DNA of 64,000 bases from Spirosoma profusum (GTDB lineage: Bacteria; Bacteroidota; Bacteroidia; Cytophagales; Spirosomataceae). The position numbers and the translations under genes were made by a program. Every line of letters starts with the position of its first letter. The first letter of the stretch is position 1. The notes beneath the pieces were generated by a model. It was given only the letters and a program-made list of their open reading frames with translations. It had not been told where the DNA came from and ran no database searches. The stretch covers positions 62,001 through 126,000 of the forward strand of contig NZ_JACWZY010000016.1 in the NCBI RefSeq assembly GCF_014699005.1, given 5' to 3'. Below are positions 46,571-54,680 of this stretch, in pieces.

Positions 46571-46957
46571 ATGAGACTGTTGCTGACACACCCATACGTA
46601 TTGATTTTTATGGGCGGAGGAGTTGGGAGCCTGCTGCGCTACGTTGCGGGTCGCTACGTACCGGCTACGCTAACGGGGTCGCCTTTTCCGAATGCCATTC
46701 TTTTCGTGAACGTAGTAGCCAGCTTTATCCTTGGTGCGGTGGTCAGTTGGGCAACGTATCGACAGGATGAGGCCGCTCGTTTATTGATAGGCGTTGGTTT
46801 CTGCGGAGGGCTCAGTACGTTTTCGAGTTTCAGTTACGATACCGTAGCTCTATTGCAAAATGGACGTACCGGAGCCGCTTTGCTCAACATTGGTTTAAAC
46901 GTAGTGCTGTGTCTGCTGGCTTCGGTGGCGGGACTTTGGCTGGGTCAAAAACTATAA
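46571..46957 (+). CDS. crcB: Fluoride channel CrcB/Fluc
   Basis: 128 residues with four membrane helices. GGGVGSLLRY near the N-terminus, NAILFVNVVASFILG and the pore motif GFCGGLSTFSSFSYD (conserved Gly, Thr-Phe-Ser) identify Fluc/CrcB, a dimeric channel that lets fluoride leave the cell. No fluoride riboswitch is visible in the 116-base leader. The carboxypeptidase gene follows after 12 bases, probably in the same transcript. Confidence 0.95.
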   Translation: MRLLLTHPYVLIFMGGGVGSLLRYVAGRYVPATLTGSPFPNAILFVNVVASFILGAVVSWATYRQDEAARLLIGVGFCGGLSTFSSFSYDTVALLQNGRTGAALLNIGLNVVLCLLASVAGLWLGQKL

Positions 46958-46969
46958 AAACAAATAACT

Positions 46970-48508
46970 ATGCAGATTGAACCGCTCGCTGGTCTGACTC
47001 AGCAATTGGCTGAACGTAAGCCAATACGTCTGTTTCTATCGGTTTATACGACCCGGCAATCTGCGCTTCTGACTTTATTTTTTCTGTTACGAATGGCTGT
47101 TACGAACTTACAAGCCCAGGATTTAGAACTATCTCGTCGATTACATGATGCCCACGATACGTTCAAGGAAAAGACGCTGAATCACCGTCGGTTCAAGCAT
47201 AACGATATTGTCCCGCTGATCCACCGTTTGAGTGGGCCATTATCAGTTAGTCAGGCAGGTGAATCGCTGGAAAAACGGGCTATTTATCAGGTGAAAGCCG
47301 GAACCGGCGCTACGAACGTATTGCTCTGGAGCCAGATGCACGGCGATGAGGCCACGGCAACGATGGCGATGTTCGATATTTTCAATTTCCTGCAAGCTAA
47401 AAACGACGGTTTCGATGCGCTGCGGCAAACCATCCTGACCAATACGTCCATCTATTTTGTGCCGATGCTCAATCCCGACGGAGCCGAGCGTTTCCAGCGA
47501 CGTACCGCTACCGACATCGACATGAATCGCGATGCGTTACGTTTGCAAACGCCTGAAGGAGCCTTGCTGAAACACCTGCAACAAACCCTGAAACCGCTGG
47601 TTGGTTTCAATCTGCACGACCAGAATCCGCGGTATAGCGTGGCAAAAACCGGTAAACAAGCCGTAGTCTCATTTCTGGCTACGGCCTACGATGAAGAACG
47701 TAACGTGAACGATGTTCGGCAGCGGTCGATGCAGTTGATTGTGGGAATGAACCGCGTTTTGCAACAGTTTATACCCGGTCAGGTCGCTCGCTACGATGAT
47801 GAATTTGAACCCCGTGCGTTCGGCGATAACATTCAGAAGTGGGGTACTACGTTGATTCTGATCGAATCGGGCGGATTCAAAGGCGACTCTGAAAAAATGA
47901 CGATTCGTCGGTTAAATTTCGTCGCTATTCTGACAGCCCTGAAATCCATAGCCGATGGTTCGTATAAACAGGAGAACATGGCTGATTATCCGACGATTCC
48001 AGAAAATGGACGCGCTTTATTCGACGTATTAATTCGAAATGCTACCACCATGCGTGATGGTCATCCGGTTCGAGTCGACATAGGTATAAATCACCATGAA
48101 GTGAGTGACAAATCGGCCCGCTCATTTCATTATAGAAGTGCCATTGAAGACATTGGCGATCTGTCCACTTTTTTTGGGATAGACGAAATCGATGCTACAG
48201 GACTGACACTCATACCGGCTACCATCCATCCCGATACGCTTGATTCGGTAGCGGAGTTGTCTAAACTGGATTTGCCAAATCTTCGCCAAAACGGAGTGCT
48301 TGCCTTTAAGGTCAAAAAAGCTCAGCAAGGCGTTTTCCCTTCTCAGTCAATACACGTATTGCACGAAGGTAACTTACCGGCACAACCTCTCGAACTAGAG
48401 CAAATTCCTACGTTTTTACTTAAAAATGGAAATCAGGTTCAGTATCGGTTTGTCAATGGTTTTTGGGAAGAGAAGCCTGAACGAGTTCAGAACGGAATTA
48501 TTGATTAA
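46970..48508 (+). CDS. Exported M14-family zinc carboxypeptidase
   Basis: 512 residues. Hydrophobic stretch (SALLTLFFLLRMAVTNLQAQ) ending in a signal-cleavage-like LQAQ at about residue 50; the long n-region leaves the exact start uncertain. The M14 zinc site starts at HGDE (residues 124-127); NPDGAERFQRR, DMNRDALRL and FNLHDQN give the substrate-binding Arg/Asn and the third zinc ligand, and LIESGGFKGD carries the general-base Glu. Predicted to trim C-terminal residues from peptides outside the cytosol. About 220 further C-terminal residues have no recognised domain. Co-directional with crcB. Confidence 0.88.
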   Translation: MQIEPLAGLTQQLAERKPIRLFLSVYTTRQSALLTLFFLLRMAVTNLQAQDLELSRRLHDAHDTFKEKTLNHRRFKHNDIVPLIHRLSGPLSVSQAGESLEKRAIYQVKAGTGATNVLLWSQMHGDEATATMAMFDIFNFLQAKNDGFDALRQTILTNTSIYFVPMLNPDGAERFQRRTATDIDMNRDALRLQTPEGALLKHLQQTLKPLVGFNLHDQNPRYSVAKTGKQAVVSFLATAYDEERNVNDVRQRSMQLIVGMNRVLQQFIPGQVARYDDEFEPRAFGDNIQKWGTTLILIESGGFKGDSEKMTIRRLNFVAILTALKSIADGSYKQENMADYPTIPENGRALFDVLIRNATTMRDGHPVRVDIGINHHEVSDKSARSFHYRSAIEDIGDLSTFFGIDEIDATGLTLIPATIHPDTLDSVAELSKLDLPNLRQNGVLAFKVKKAQQGVFPSQSIHVLHEGNLPAQPLELEQIPTFLLKNGNQVQYRFVNGFWEEKPERVQNGIID

Positions 48509-48840
48509 GGCTAACAACGGATTCGTATAACGTGGCAGGAACTCCAAATGTATTGGCTCAGAATTATGGTTTTCCTCAGGCATTAGGTGAATTCCTTCGT
48601 TATTCTTACTACTCGACTAAATCCATGAACTTTTAGGGAATAAATAGATGTTCGGCAGTAAATTTGCGCTAGCCACTACTTAACCAGTAAGATCGTTTCT
48701 AAATTGTACACATTTTTTTTCAAGGAGTTTAGATTCTTGATTGAGTGCTAAGGACTTATTAACTTGGCAATTCTAGGGATTTATACTCAAATATGTGCGA
48801 GTTTTCATTCTCCCTAATAATCCTTTCAGTTCCCGTAACT
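48509..48840. other. Gene-free leader of the rrf2-like gene
   Basis: 332 bases of AT-rich sequence. No long hairpin, no coding sequence, no recognised RNA. It presumably contains the rrf2 promoter, but I could not place a convincing -7/-33 pair. Confidence 0.5.
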
Positions 48841-49317
48841 ATGATTTCCAAGAAAGCAAAATATGCTATTAAAGCCCTCAAGGTATTGACCGAAGAATAC
48901 GGAAAAGGTCCTGTTCTGATTTCGTACATATCTGCCAAAGAACACATTCCCAAAAAATTCCTGGAAGCCATTCTTCTGGAACTTCGTAACCATGGCATTT
49001 TACAAAGCCAGAAAGGGAAGGGTGGCGGTTATCTGCTACGTGTCGATCCTGCAAGGGTGAACCTGGCGCAGGTATTGCGGGTCATTGATGGGCCTATTGC
49101 GCCAACTCCTTGTGTATCTTTTAATTTCTACGTCAAATGCGACGATTGCGACGATGAAGTAACCTGCGCGCTACGTCCGATCATGGAGCGAGTTCGTGAT
49201 GCAAACCTGAGCGTATATGAGAATACGTCACTGGTAACATTCCAAAATTCCGAATCTATGCAGACCAAAGAGATTCCTCTCGCGAACGTAGCGGATTCTT
49301 CAAGGCTGACGGCTTAG
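48841..49317 (+). CDS. Rrf2-family transcriptional regulator with cysteine cluster
   Basis: 158 residues from ATG 48841 (MISKKAKYAIKALKVL). The winged-helix DNA-binding domain includes SYISAKEHIPKKFLEAILLEL and the wing GGGYLLRVDP. A C-terminal segment holds four cysteines (CVSFNFYVKCDDCDDEVTC), a pattern suited to binding an iron-sulfur cluster, as in IscR/NsrR. It likely senses redox or iron-sulfur state. The nearest genes do not reveal its targets. The last codons overlap a repeat that recurs in the hairpin after the gene. Confidence 0.9.
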   Translation: MISKKAKYAIKALKVLTEEYGKGPVLISYISAKEHIPKKFLEAILLELRNHGILQSQKGKGGGYLLRVDPARVNLAQVLRVIDGPIAPTPCVSFNFYVKCDDCDDEVTCALRPIMERVRDANLSVYENTSLVTFQNSESMQTKEIPLANVADSSRLTA

Positions 49318-49318
49318 T

Positions 49319-49385
49319 GGAACTTATAAACCGGTCCGCCGTAGCGGATTCTTCAACCGCTACGGCGGACCGGTTTATAAGTTCC
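49319..49385. repeat. Perfect 29-bp hairpin, GGTCCGCCGTAGCGG type
   Basis: 49319-49347 pairs perfectly with 49357-49385 around a 9-base loop, between the convergent rrf2-like and DUF4301 genes; it touches both stops. The piece GTAGCGGATTCTTCAA (49341-49356) also occurs at 49288-49303 inside the end of the rrf2-like gene. Probably also a bidirectional terminator. Confidence 0.75.
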
Positions 49386-49386
49386 T

Positions 49387-50904
49387 TTATTCTTCCCCCG
49401 GTTGGTGCTCTTTACGTAGCAGATCGTTGACGGTTTTCACCGGGTTGAACGTAATGAGCGGTACTTCCACAAACATGGTGTTCCAGTCGGCCATAGCACC
49501 GTTCCAGAGACCGGGTAACTCCTGCGCTTTCAACTCTTTTCCGTCTTTCGATTTTGCCGTGATGAAGCCCGTTTGCGGATCGCGGTAAGCGGGCAGGTCG
49601 TATTTCTGTCCATCTCGATCTCTCAGACCACAGACCAGATCAACAGGATTGAAGTGCGTAGCTTCGTCAAAAATCGCTTTCTGGCTTGCATCGTTCATGT
49701 CAATCTGCGCCGATTCCACCACTTGCAGCGACACTGATCCATCCTGATTTTGAGCCCAGAACGGTCCACCACCGGGTTCGCCAACGTTTTTCACCATACC
49801 GCAGACACGTACTGGCCGGTTTAATTTTCTGCGGAAATAGTCCAGTTTTTCGGTTTTCGAGAGCGCATCAAAACCGTCGGGCGGTAAAGTGAACAGTTTC
49901 GTTCGTAAGAGTTCGTCGGCTTCGGCAAGATAGCCGTCGCTCACATCGTCGCCTGCCAACAAATCCTGCAAGCGGGAAATCTGCTTCTGTGCATCGAGCA
50001 GGACAGCTGCCAACACTTTTTTATACGTAACAGTCTGCTCTTTAATTTCGTCAGGTACTACGTTGTCGATATTCTTGATGAACACAATATCCGCGTCGAT
50101 GTCGTTCAGATTTTCAATCAGTGCGCCGTGTCCTGCGGGTCTGAATAGCAGTGAGTTATCCGAATTTCGAAATGGCGAATTGTCCAGATTTACCGAAATG
50201 GTATCCGTCGATTTCTTCTGTTCCGAAAAGCTAATATCGAACGTAACACCGAGCCAGGCTTCGTAATCGGCTTTCTGTTCGTCGATGAGTTGTTCAAAAC
50301 GGCTGCGGTGTTCGGGCGAAACCGTAAAATGAATTTTCACCAGGCCATCCGAGTTGGCGTAGGCCGCTCCTTCTACCAGATGCTCTTCTACCGGCGTGCG
50401 TGGCCCATCGGCGTAATTGTGAAATTTGAGCAAACCTTTGGGCAAACTGCCGTAGTCCAGTCCTTCGTCGGTCAATAGGAAGCGTAGCACGGTTTGTCGA
50501 TCGTTGTCTTTAACGGCTTTGTCTAAATCCTGACCGTTTGCCGCCATGGCTGCTTTCAAATCTTCGTAAAACGCAAAGTCCTCGATTCGCGCAAATACCT
50601 CATCGACTGATTTATCCGACTTACCATCCAGTGCCGAAAACAACGATTTGAACATGCGCGTAGCGGCTCCCGATGCGGGTACGAACTTCACCAGATCGCG
50701 CTCGTGAGCGGCATGGTCAAAGCGGTGGATATAATCCGATAACTGGCTTTCTTCCACGCGAATAATGCCATCGACAATGGTAGCCGCTTTAATAACATGG
50801 AGGTAGGGAAATCCCTGAATGAAATGCTGTATCTGTTGGTCAATCTGGTCGAGCGATACGCCCTGTTTCAGAATCTGATCCTGGTCTAGTTCCGTGAACT
50901 GCAT
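49387..50904 (-). CDS. DUF4301 family protein
   Basis: 505 residues from ATG 50904 (MQFTELDQDQILKQGVSLDQID). The N-terminal phrase FVPASGAATRMFKSLFSAL resembles the nucleotide-binding loop of sugar-nucleotidyltransferases (GxGxRM), and the middle holds NLNDIDADIVFIKNIDNV. DUF4301 is a family largely confined to Bacteroidota. A nucleotidyltransferase-like activity is an inference; no pathway partner is adjacent. Cytosolic. The gene end abuts a strong hairpin. Confidence 0.88.
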   Translation of the reverse strand: MQFTELDQDQILKQGVSLDQIDQQIQHFIQGFPYLHVIKAATIVDGIIRVEESQLSDYIHRFDHAAHERDLVKFVPASGAATRMFKSLFSALDGKSDKSVDEVFARIEDFAFYEDLKAAMAANGQDLDKAVKDNDRQTVLRFLLTDEGLDYGSLPKGLLKFHNYADGPRTPVEEHLVEGAAYANSDGLVKIHFTVSPEHRSRFEQLIDEQKADYEAWLGVTFDISFSEQKKSTDTISVNLDNSPFRNSDNSLLFRPAGHGALIENLNDIDADIVFIKNIDNVVPDEIKEQTVTYKKVLAAVLLDAQKQISRLQDLLAGDDVSDGYLAEADELLRTKLFTLPPDGFDALSKTEKLDYFRRKLNRPVRVCGMVKNVGEPGGGPFWAQNQDGSVSLQVVESAQIDMNDASQKAIFDEATHFNPVDLVCGLRDRDGQKYDLPAYRDPQTGFITAKSKDGKELKAQELPGLWNGAMADWNTMFVEVPLITFNPVKTVNDLLRKEHQPGEE

Positions 50905-51073
50905 ATGGATAAAATGGAAATACGTGACGAACGGGCGGCAAATTGCGGATTTCGAGAATAGGACGCAAATCAAATTATTGCAAAATGAACTTCTTAAATG
51001 TCTATTTTTCTGCGCGTCTCTTTACGAATACGCCCCTTACCTTTGCCGTTTCATACTTGCCTGTTTTGTTGTT

Positions 51074-51775
51074 ATGAAATTGATAGCTTTCGATGCCGAT
51101 GATACGCTCTGGGTAAACGAGCCAAACTACGTAGATGTTAAGGAAAAACTGTGTGAATTACTGGCGCACTACGTTGGTCAGGACGTACTGAGCGAGCGAT
51201 TTTACGACGCCCAGATGCGAAATCTGCATCTGTTCGGTTACGGTGCCAAGAGTTTTATGCTGTCGATGATCGAGACGGCCATTGAATTGACGAACGGTGC
51301 CATTACTGGCGCTGAAATTCAGCAGATTATTAATGTAAGCCGACGCCTGCTCGATTTCCCGATCGACGTACTGGACGGCATTCCGGAAGTGCTGGAAACG
51401 CTTTCAAAGGATTTCGATTTAATGGTGCTCACTAAAGGCGATCTGTTCGATCAGGAAAGCAAAATCGCCCGTTCGGGACTGGGGCGTTATTTCAAGCACG
51501 TTGAAATTGTGAGCGAAAAAAATGAGCAAGCGTACCAGCGGGTTTTGGAAAGATATCGCGTGCAGCCTGCCGATTTCATCATGATTGGCAACTCGCTCAA
51601 ATCCGATATATTACCTGTTGTCCACATTGGCGGGCGAGCTATCCACATTCCGTATGACGTTACGTGGATTCACGAGCGCGTAGCCGATGAGCAGCTGGTT
51701 GGTAAGTCGTTCACTACGTTGGCGAGTGCGCGCGAATTGCTGGGGTTATTTGGGAAGATTACAGAGCAAGCGTAA
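51074..51775 (+). CDS. HAD-superfamily hydrolase (phosphatase-like)
   Basis: 233 residues from ATG 51074 (MKLIAFDADDTLW). HAD motif I DADDTLW (nucleophile Asp), motif II LTKGD, motif III Lys near VSEKNEQAY, motif IV IGNSLKSDI. The helical cap lies between motifs I and II. Likely a small-molecule phosphatase in the cytosol; substrate unknown. The upstream open frame (from 50894) overlaps the DUF4301 start and is not used. The 3' end overlaps the convergent omega-amidase gene by 17 bases. Confidence 0.9.
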   Translation: MKLIAFDADDTLWVNEPNYVDVKEKLCELLAHYVGQDVLSERFYDAQMRNLHLFGYGAKSFMLSMIETAIELTNGAITGAEIQQIINVSRRLLDFPIDVLDGIPEVLETLSKDFDLMVLTKGDLFDQESKIARSGLGRYFKHVEIVSEKNEQAYQRVLERYRVQPADFIMIGNSLKSDILPVVHIGGRAIHIPYDVTWIHERVADEQLVGKSFTTLASARELLGLFGKITEQA

Positions 51776-52544
51776 ACGTATCGGCATCCAGATTAGCCGG
51801 AAATTTCTCCCGGAACGAACGTAGCTCATCCAGCGAGAGCGTCTGCTGATGAATGATTTCGGTATCGGAATGCCGAAATACTACGTCGCCTTTGTAGTCG
51901 ATAATAGCTGAATCACCGGAATATGGATGCCCGTTCCCGTCGGTACCAACGCGATTGACGCCCACTACGTAGCTGAGATTTTCGATGGCGCGTGCTTGCA
52001 ATAAGGTGTTCCAGGCGTTACGTCGGGCGGCAGGCCAGTTGGCTACGTAGAGCAGCAGATCATAGGCAAAATCGGTCGATTCTGGCATTCGGTTACGGCT
52101 CCAGATCGGAAAGCGGAGGTCATAACAAATGAGTGGGCAAATGCGCCAGCCTTTCCATTCCTTAATAATTCGACGTGTACCGGCCGTATAAATTCCATCT
52201 TCGCCCGCCATGCGAAACAGATGGCGTTTATCGTACGTATCGAATTGCCCGTCGGGCTGCATCCAGATGAGCCGGTTAAAGTATTTGCCGCCTTCCTTTG
52301 CTACGTAGCTTCCAGTGATCACAGCTCCCGTTTGGGCTGCCATCTGTTTCAACCACCGGAACGTAGTGAGATTCATGGGTTCTGCTACGTTGCTGGCTTC
52401 CATCGTGAAACCCGTCGTAAACATTTCGGGAAGCACAATCAGATCGGTTGGCTCGGGCAAATTAAAGATACGCTCCTCCAGCATCGCCCGATTCGCGACC
52501 GGGTCGTGCCAATATAAGTTTGCCTGGAGGAGGGTAATACGCAT
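51759..52544 (-). CDS. Omega-amidase / nitrilase-superfamily hydrolase (YafV-like)
   Basis: 261 residues from ATG 52544 (MRITLLQANLYWHDP). Carbon-nitrogen hydrolase with Glu in LPEMFTTGFTM, Lys in YDKRHLF and nucleophile Cys in PLICYDLRFP. LPEMFTTGFTM is the typical YafV/NIT2 form; these enzymes hydrolyse alpha-ketoglutaramate or ketosuccinamate, clearing side products of transamination. Cytosolic. It follows def on the same strand with a small repeat between them. Confidence 0.92.
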   Translation of the reverse strand: MRITLLQANLYWHDPVANRAMLEERIFNLPEPTDLIVLPEMFTTGFTMEASNVAEPMNLTTFRWLKQMAAQTGAVITGSYVAKEGGKYFNRLIWMQPDGQFDTYDKRHLFRMAGEDGIYTAGTRRIIKEWKGWRICPLICYDLRFPIWSRNRMPESTDFAYDLLLYVANWPAARRNAWNTLLQARAIENLSYVVGVNRVGTDGNGHPYSGDSAIIDYKGDVVFRHSDTEIIHQQTLSLDELRSFREKFPANLDADTFTLAL

Positions 52545-52555
52545 GGGGGTTGGAA

Positions 52556-52611
52556 CATAGGGTGCTGGGCATGGGGCCAAGGCTAAATAACCCTATGCCC
52601 AACGCCCTATG
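52556..52611. repeat. GGGCATAGGG-type imperfect inverted repeat
   Basis: CATAGGGTGCTGGGCATGGGG (52556-52576) pairs imperfectly with the segment around 52591-52611, three mismatches of which two may be G-U. It lies between def and the omega-amidase gene. Similar GGCATAGGGCATGGGGC sequence stands at 53747-53775 before ruvX. Confidence 0.45.
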
Positions 52612-53187
52612 CTATTTACTTGGAAACTTCATTTTGTACTCGGCGTCGGTTTTGCCTTTTGAAATTTCGGACAGCTTTTTCTTGATGAGCGTTCGACGTA
52701 GCGGGGGCAGGTAATCGGTAAAGAGTTTACCGTCGAGGTGGTCGTATTCATGCTGGATGATACGTGCCGCCATCCCTTCGTATTCCTCTTCGTGTTCATT
52801 CCAGTCGGTGTCGAAATAACGTATCACGACAATTTCTGGCCGAAACACTTCGCCCCGGATGCCCGGAATGCTCAGACAACCTTCTTCGAATCCCCAGTCG
52901 TCGCCCGCTTCTTCAATGATTTCGGGGTTGATGAACACTTTTTTGAAGCCAATCAAACTTTTATCAATTTCCTCTTCCGGCTCATCGTCGTTCAGCGGCT
53001 CACCATCGACCACAAAAATGCGAATACTTTGCCCGATCTGTGGACCAGCCAGGCCCACACCCGATGCCGCATACATCGTTTCGAACATATTGTCGCTCAA
53101 CGCTTTCACGTCGATGCTGCCGGGTTCAATGTCTTTGGCGCGCTTTCGCAGCACCGGGTCGCCGTAGGCTATTATTGGGAGAATCAT
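52612..53187 (-). CDS. def: Peptide deformylase
   Basis: 191 residues. All three deformylase motifs are present: GVGLAGPQIG, EEGCLSIPGI (metal-ligand Cys) and QHEYDHLDG (HExxH with two His ligands and catalytic Glu). It removes the formyl group from nascent N-terminal methionine in the cytosol. The length suits a type I bacterial enzyme with a small acidic insert (NDDEPEEEIDKS). Next to ruvX on the same strand with a long repeat in between. Confidence 0.96.
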   Translation of the reverse strand: MILPIIAYGDPVLRKRAKDIEPGSIDVKALSDNMFETMYAASGVGLAGPQIGQSIRIFVVDGEPLNDDEPEEEIDKSLIGFKKVFINPEIIEEAGDDWGFEEGCLSIPGIRGEVFRPEIVVIRYFDTDWNEHEEEYEGMAARIIQHEYDHLDGKLFTDYLPPLRRTLIKKKLSEISKGKTDAEYKMKFPSK

Positions 53188-53197
53188 AAGTAGTATG

Positions 53198-53315
53198 TCT
53201 GAACCGGGATTTAACGGATTTAAGGATTTACACGATTTTGTTAATTGATTGAGCGCTTCAAAGAAGCGAAAACAAAATCCTGAAAATCCATCAATCTGCT
53301 CAATCCCGGTTCAGA
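53198..53315. repeat. Long imperfect hairpin overlapping the 3' end of ruvX
   Basis: TCTGAACCGGGATT (53198-53211) and its exact complement (53302-53315) enclose further imperfect pairing (ACGATTTTGTT with AACAAAATC) and an inner CGCTTC/GAAGCG hairpin. The right end encodes the last codons of ruvX. The TCTGAACCGGGATT phrase is, to my knowledge, a frequent dispersed repeat in Bacteroidota. Confidence 0.65.
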
Positions 53316-53725
53316 AATTTGCTTTCCATATACGATTGAAGGATGATGGCGGCACTGACTTTGTCGATGTTACCTTTTTCGCGTCGGTCTTTTTTGGTGC
53401 TTCCACCGGCAATCATGGCTTGTAATGCCATAACCGATGTGAACCGTTCGTCGTGCCAGTGAACCGGAATGTCGGGAAACGCCTGTTCCAGGTGCGTCAC
53501 AAACTTCCGAACGCGGGCCGTATTATCGGTGTCATTACCATCCAGTCCTTTCGGCAAGCCAACCACAAACTTTTCTACAGGTTCGCGCTGCACGTAGGCC
53601 TTGAGAAATTTCAGTACCTCGTGCGAAGTTACCGTTTCCAACGCCGACGCAATGAGTTGCAAAGGGTCAGTAACGGCAATTCCAGTACGTTTGGCGCCGT
53701 AGTCGATTGCTAAAAGTCTTGCCAT
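53300..53725 (-). CDS. ruvX: Holliday-junction resolvase-like nuclease YqgF/RuvX
   Basis: 141 residues from ATG 53725 (MARLLAIDYGAKRTGIAV). RNase H-like fold: first acidic residue in IDYG, VVGLPKGLDGND, and HWHDERFTS with the second acidic site; the final acidic residue lies in the KVSAAIILQSYME helix. Needed for 16S rRNA 5'-end maturation and proposed in recombination. The last residues (KFLNRD) are encoded by a repeat arm. Upstream is a GGGCATAGGG repeat. Confidence 0.94.
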   Translation of the reverse strand: MARLLAIDYGAKRTGIAVTDPLQLIASALETVTSHEVLKFLKAYVQREPVEKFVVGLPKGLDGNDTDNTARVRKFVTHLEQAFPDIPVHWHDERFTSVMALQAMIAGGSTKKDRREKGNIDKVSAAIILQSYMESKFLNRD

Positions 53726-53881
53726 TTCGGTAACAAAGGTACGAAGGCATAGGGCATGGGGCAAGGGGCATAGGGTCGTGGAAAGCTATTATGGCGCAAA
53801 TACACCGCTACGTTGACGCAAAGCGAACTCTTTTGTTCGGAAGCGACGTCGTAAATTTGGTTACACTAACTCGCTAATTTG

Positions 53882-54079
53882 ATGAAAAAAGAACACCCAT
53901 TCGATGTATTATCGCAGCCAGCGCAGAGAGCGTTGGCACATACTGGCATTCAGACGCTGGAACAAGTGGCCGAACTCAGCGAGTCAGAATTTCTGAAACT
54001 TCATGGTGTTGGCCCCAAATCGATACATATCCTTAAGCCGATTTTGATTGAAAATGGGCTGGATTTCGCTCAGAAGTAA
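53882..54079 (+). CDS. Small RNAP alpha-CTD-like helix-hairpin-helix protein
   Basis: 65 residues. TGIQTLEQVAELSESEFLKL and HGVGPKSIHILKPILIENGL match the helix-hairpin-helix fold of the RNA polymerase alpha-subunit C-terminal domain, without the N-terminal domain. Such stand-alone alpha-CTD-like proteins are widespread and may bind DNA or protein; function unknown. It is convergent with the mocA-like gene, 6 bases apart. ATG 53882 is used over the preceding TTG. Confidence 0.75.
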   Translation: MKKEHPFDVLSQPAQRALAHTGIQTLEQVAELSESEFLKLHGVGPKSIHILKPILIENGLDFAQK

Positions 54080-54085
54080 GCCACA

Positions 54086-54676
54086 TTATCGTCCCTGCCA
54101 TTTTGCTACGTCCTCCCAAGTATCTAAATCAACGGAGGCCAGCGGAAATGCTACGTCCGCACAATCGTCAACGTAGTGCTGAATGAGTTTCCGCGCTCCG
54201 ATATCGCCCGATAAATTTATAAAATCAGCTTTGTATTTTAGGCTAAACAGGGCAGGAACACCCAGATGATTCGCTTCTCCGTAACGACAGGCCACAATGC
54301 CTTTGCCGGATTGTTGATACGTAGTGATTAACTGGCGTAGCAAGTCGGTCGTAATGTAGGGTTGGTCGGTTAGCACGACCAGAAATCCGTCGAGAGATTC
54401 TGTCGCTATTAGTCCTAAGCCACTACGTAGCGAAGATGCGATGCCTTCCTGCCAATCCTCATTAACCGATGTAAGCACCAGCAAATCAGAAAGTTCTGAC
54501 TGGAGCTGTTCGCGGTTGGCACCCAATACAATAACGACCGGGCCGATTTCTAGCGAAAGGGCAGCCTCAGTGATACGTCGGAGTAAAGTTTTGCCTTCTG
54601 ATTGGAGTAACTGCTTGGGTGTACCACCCAACCGGCTCGAGCTCCCGGCGGCTAATATGAGGGTAGCAATGCGCAT
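54086..54676 (-). CDS. mocA: MocA-like molybdenum cofactor nucleotidyltransferase
   Basis: 196 residues from ATG 54676 (MRIATLILAAGSSSRLGGTPKQLL). LAAGSSSRLG..PKQLL is the nucleotide-binding signature of MocA/MobA-like transferases, and LTDQPYIT carries the metal-binding Asp. MocA joins CMP to molybdopterin to make the cytosine-dinucleotide cofactor used by xanthine-dehydrogenase-type enzymes. It follows xdhC by 4 bases, downstream of the molybdenum hydroxylase genes, which fits cofactor supply to that enzyme. The CMP specificity is inferred. Confidence 0.9.
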   Translation of the reverse strand: MRIATLILAAGSSSRLGGTPKQLLQSEGKTLLRRITEAALSLEIGPVVIVLGANREQLQSELSDLLVLTSVNEDWQEGIASSLRSGLGLIATESLDGFLVVLTDQPYITTDLLRQLITTYQQSGKGIVACRYGEANHLGVPALFSLKYKADFINLSGDIGARKLIQHYVDDCADVAFPLASVDLDTWEDVAKWQGR

Positions 54677-54680
54677 GGGT

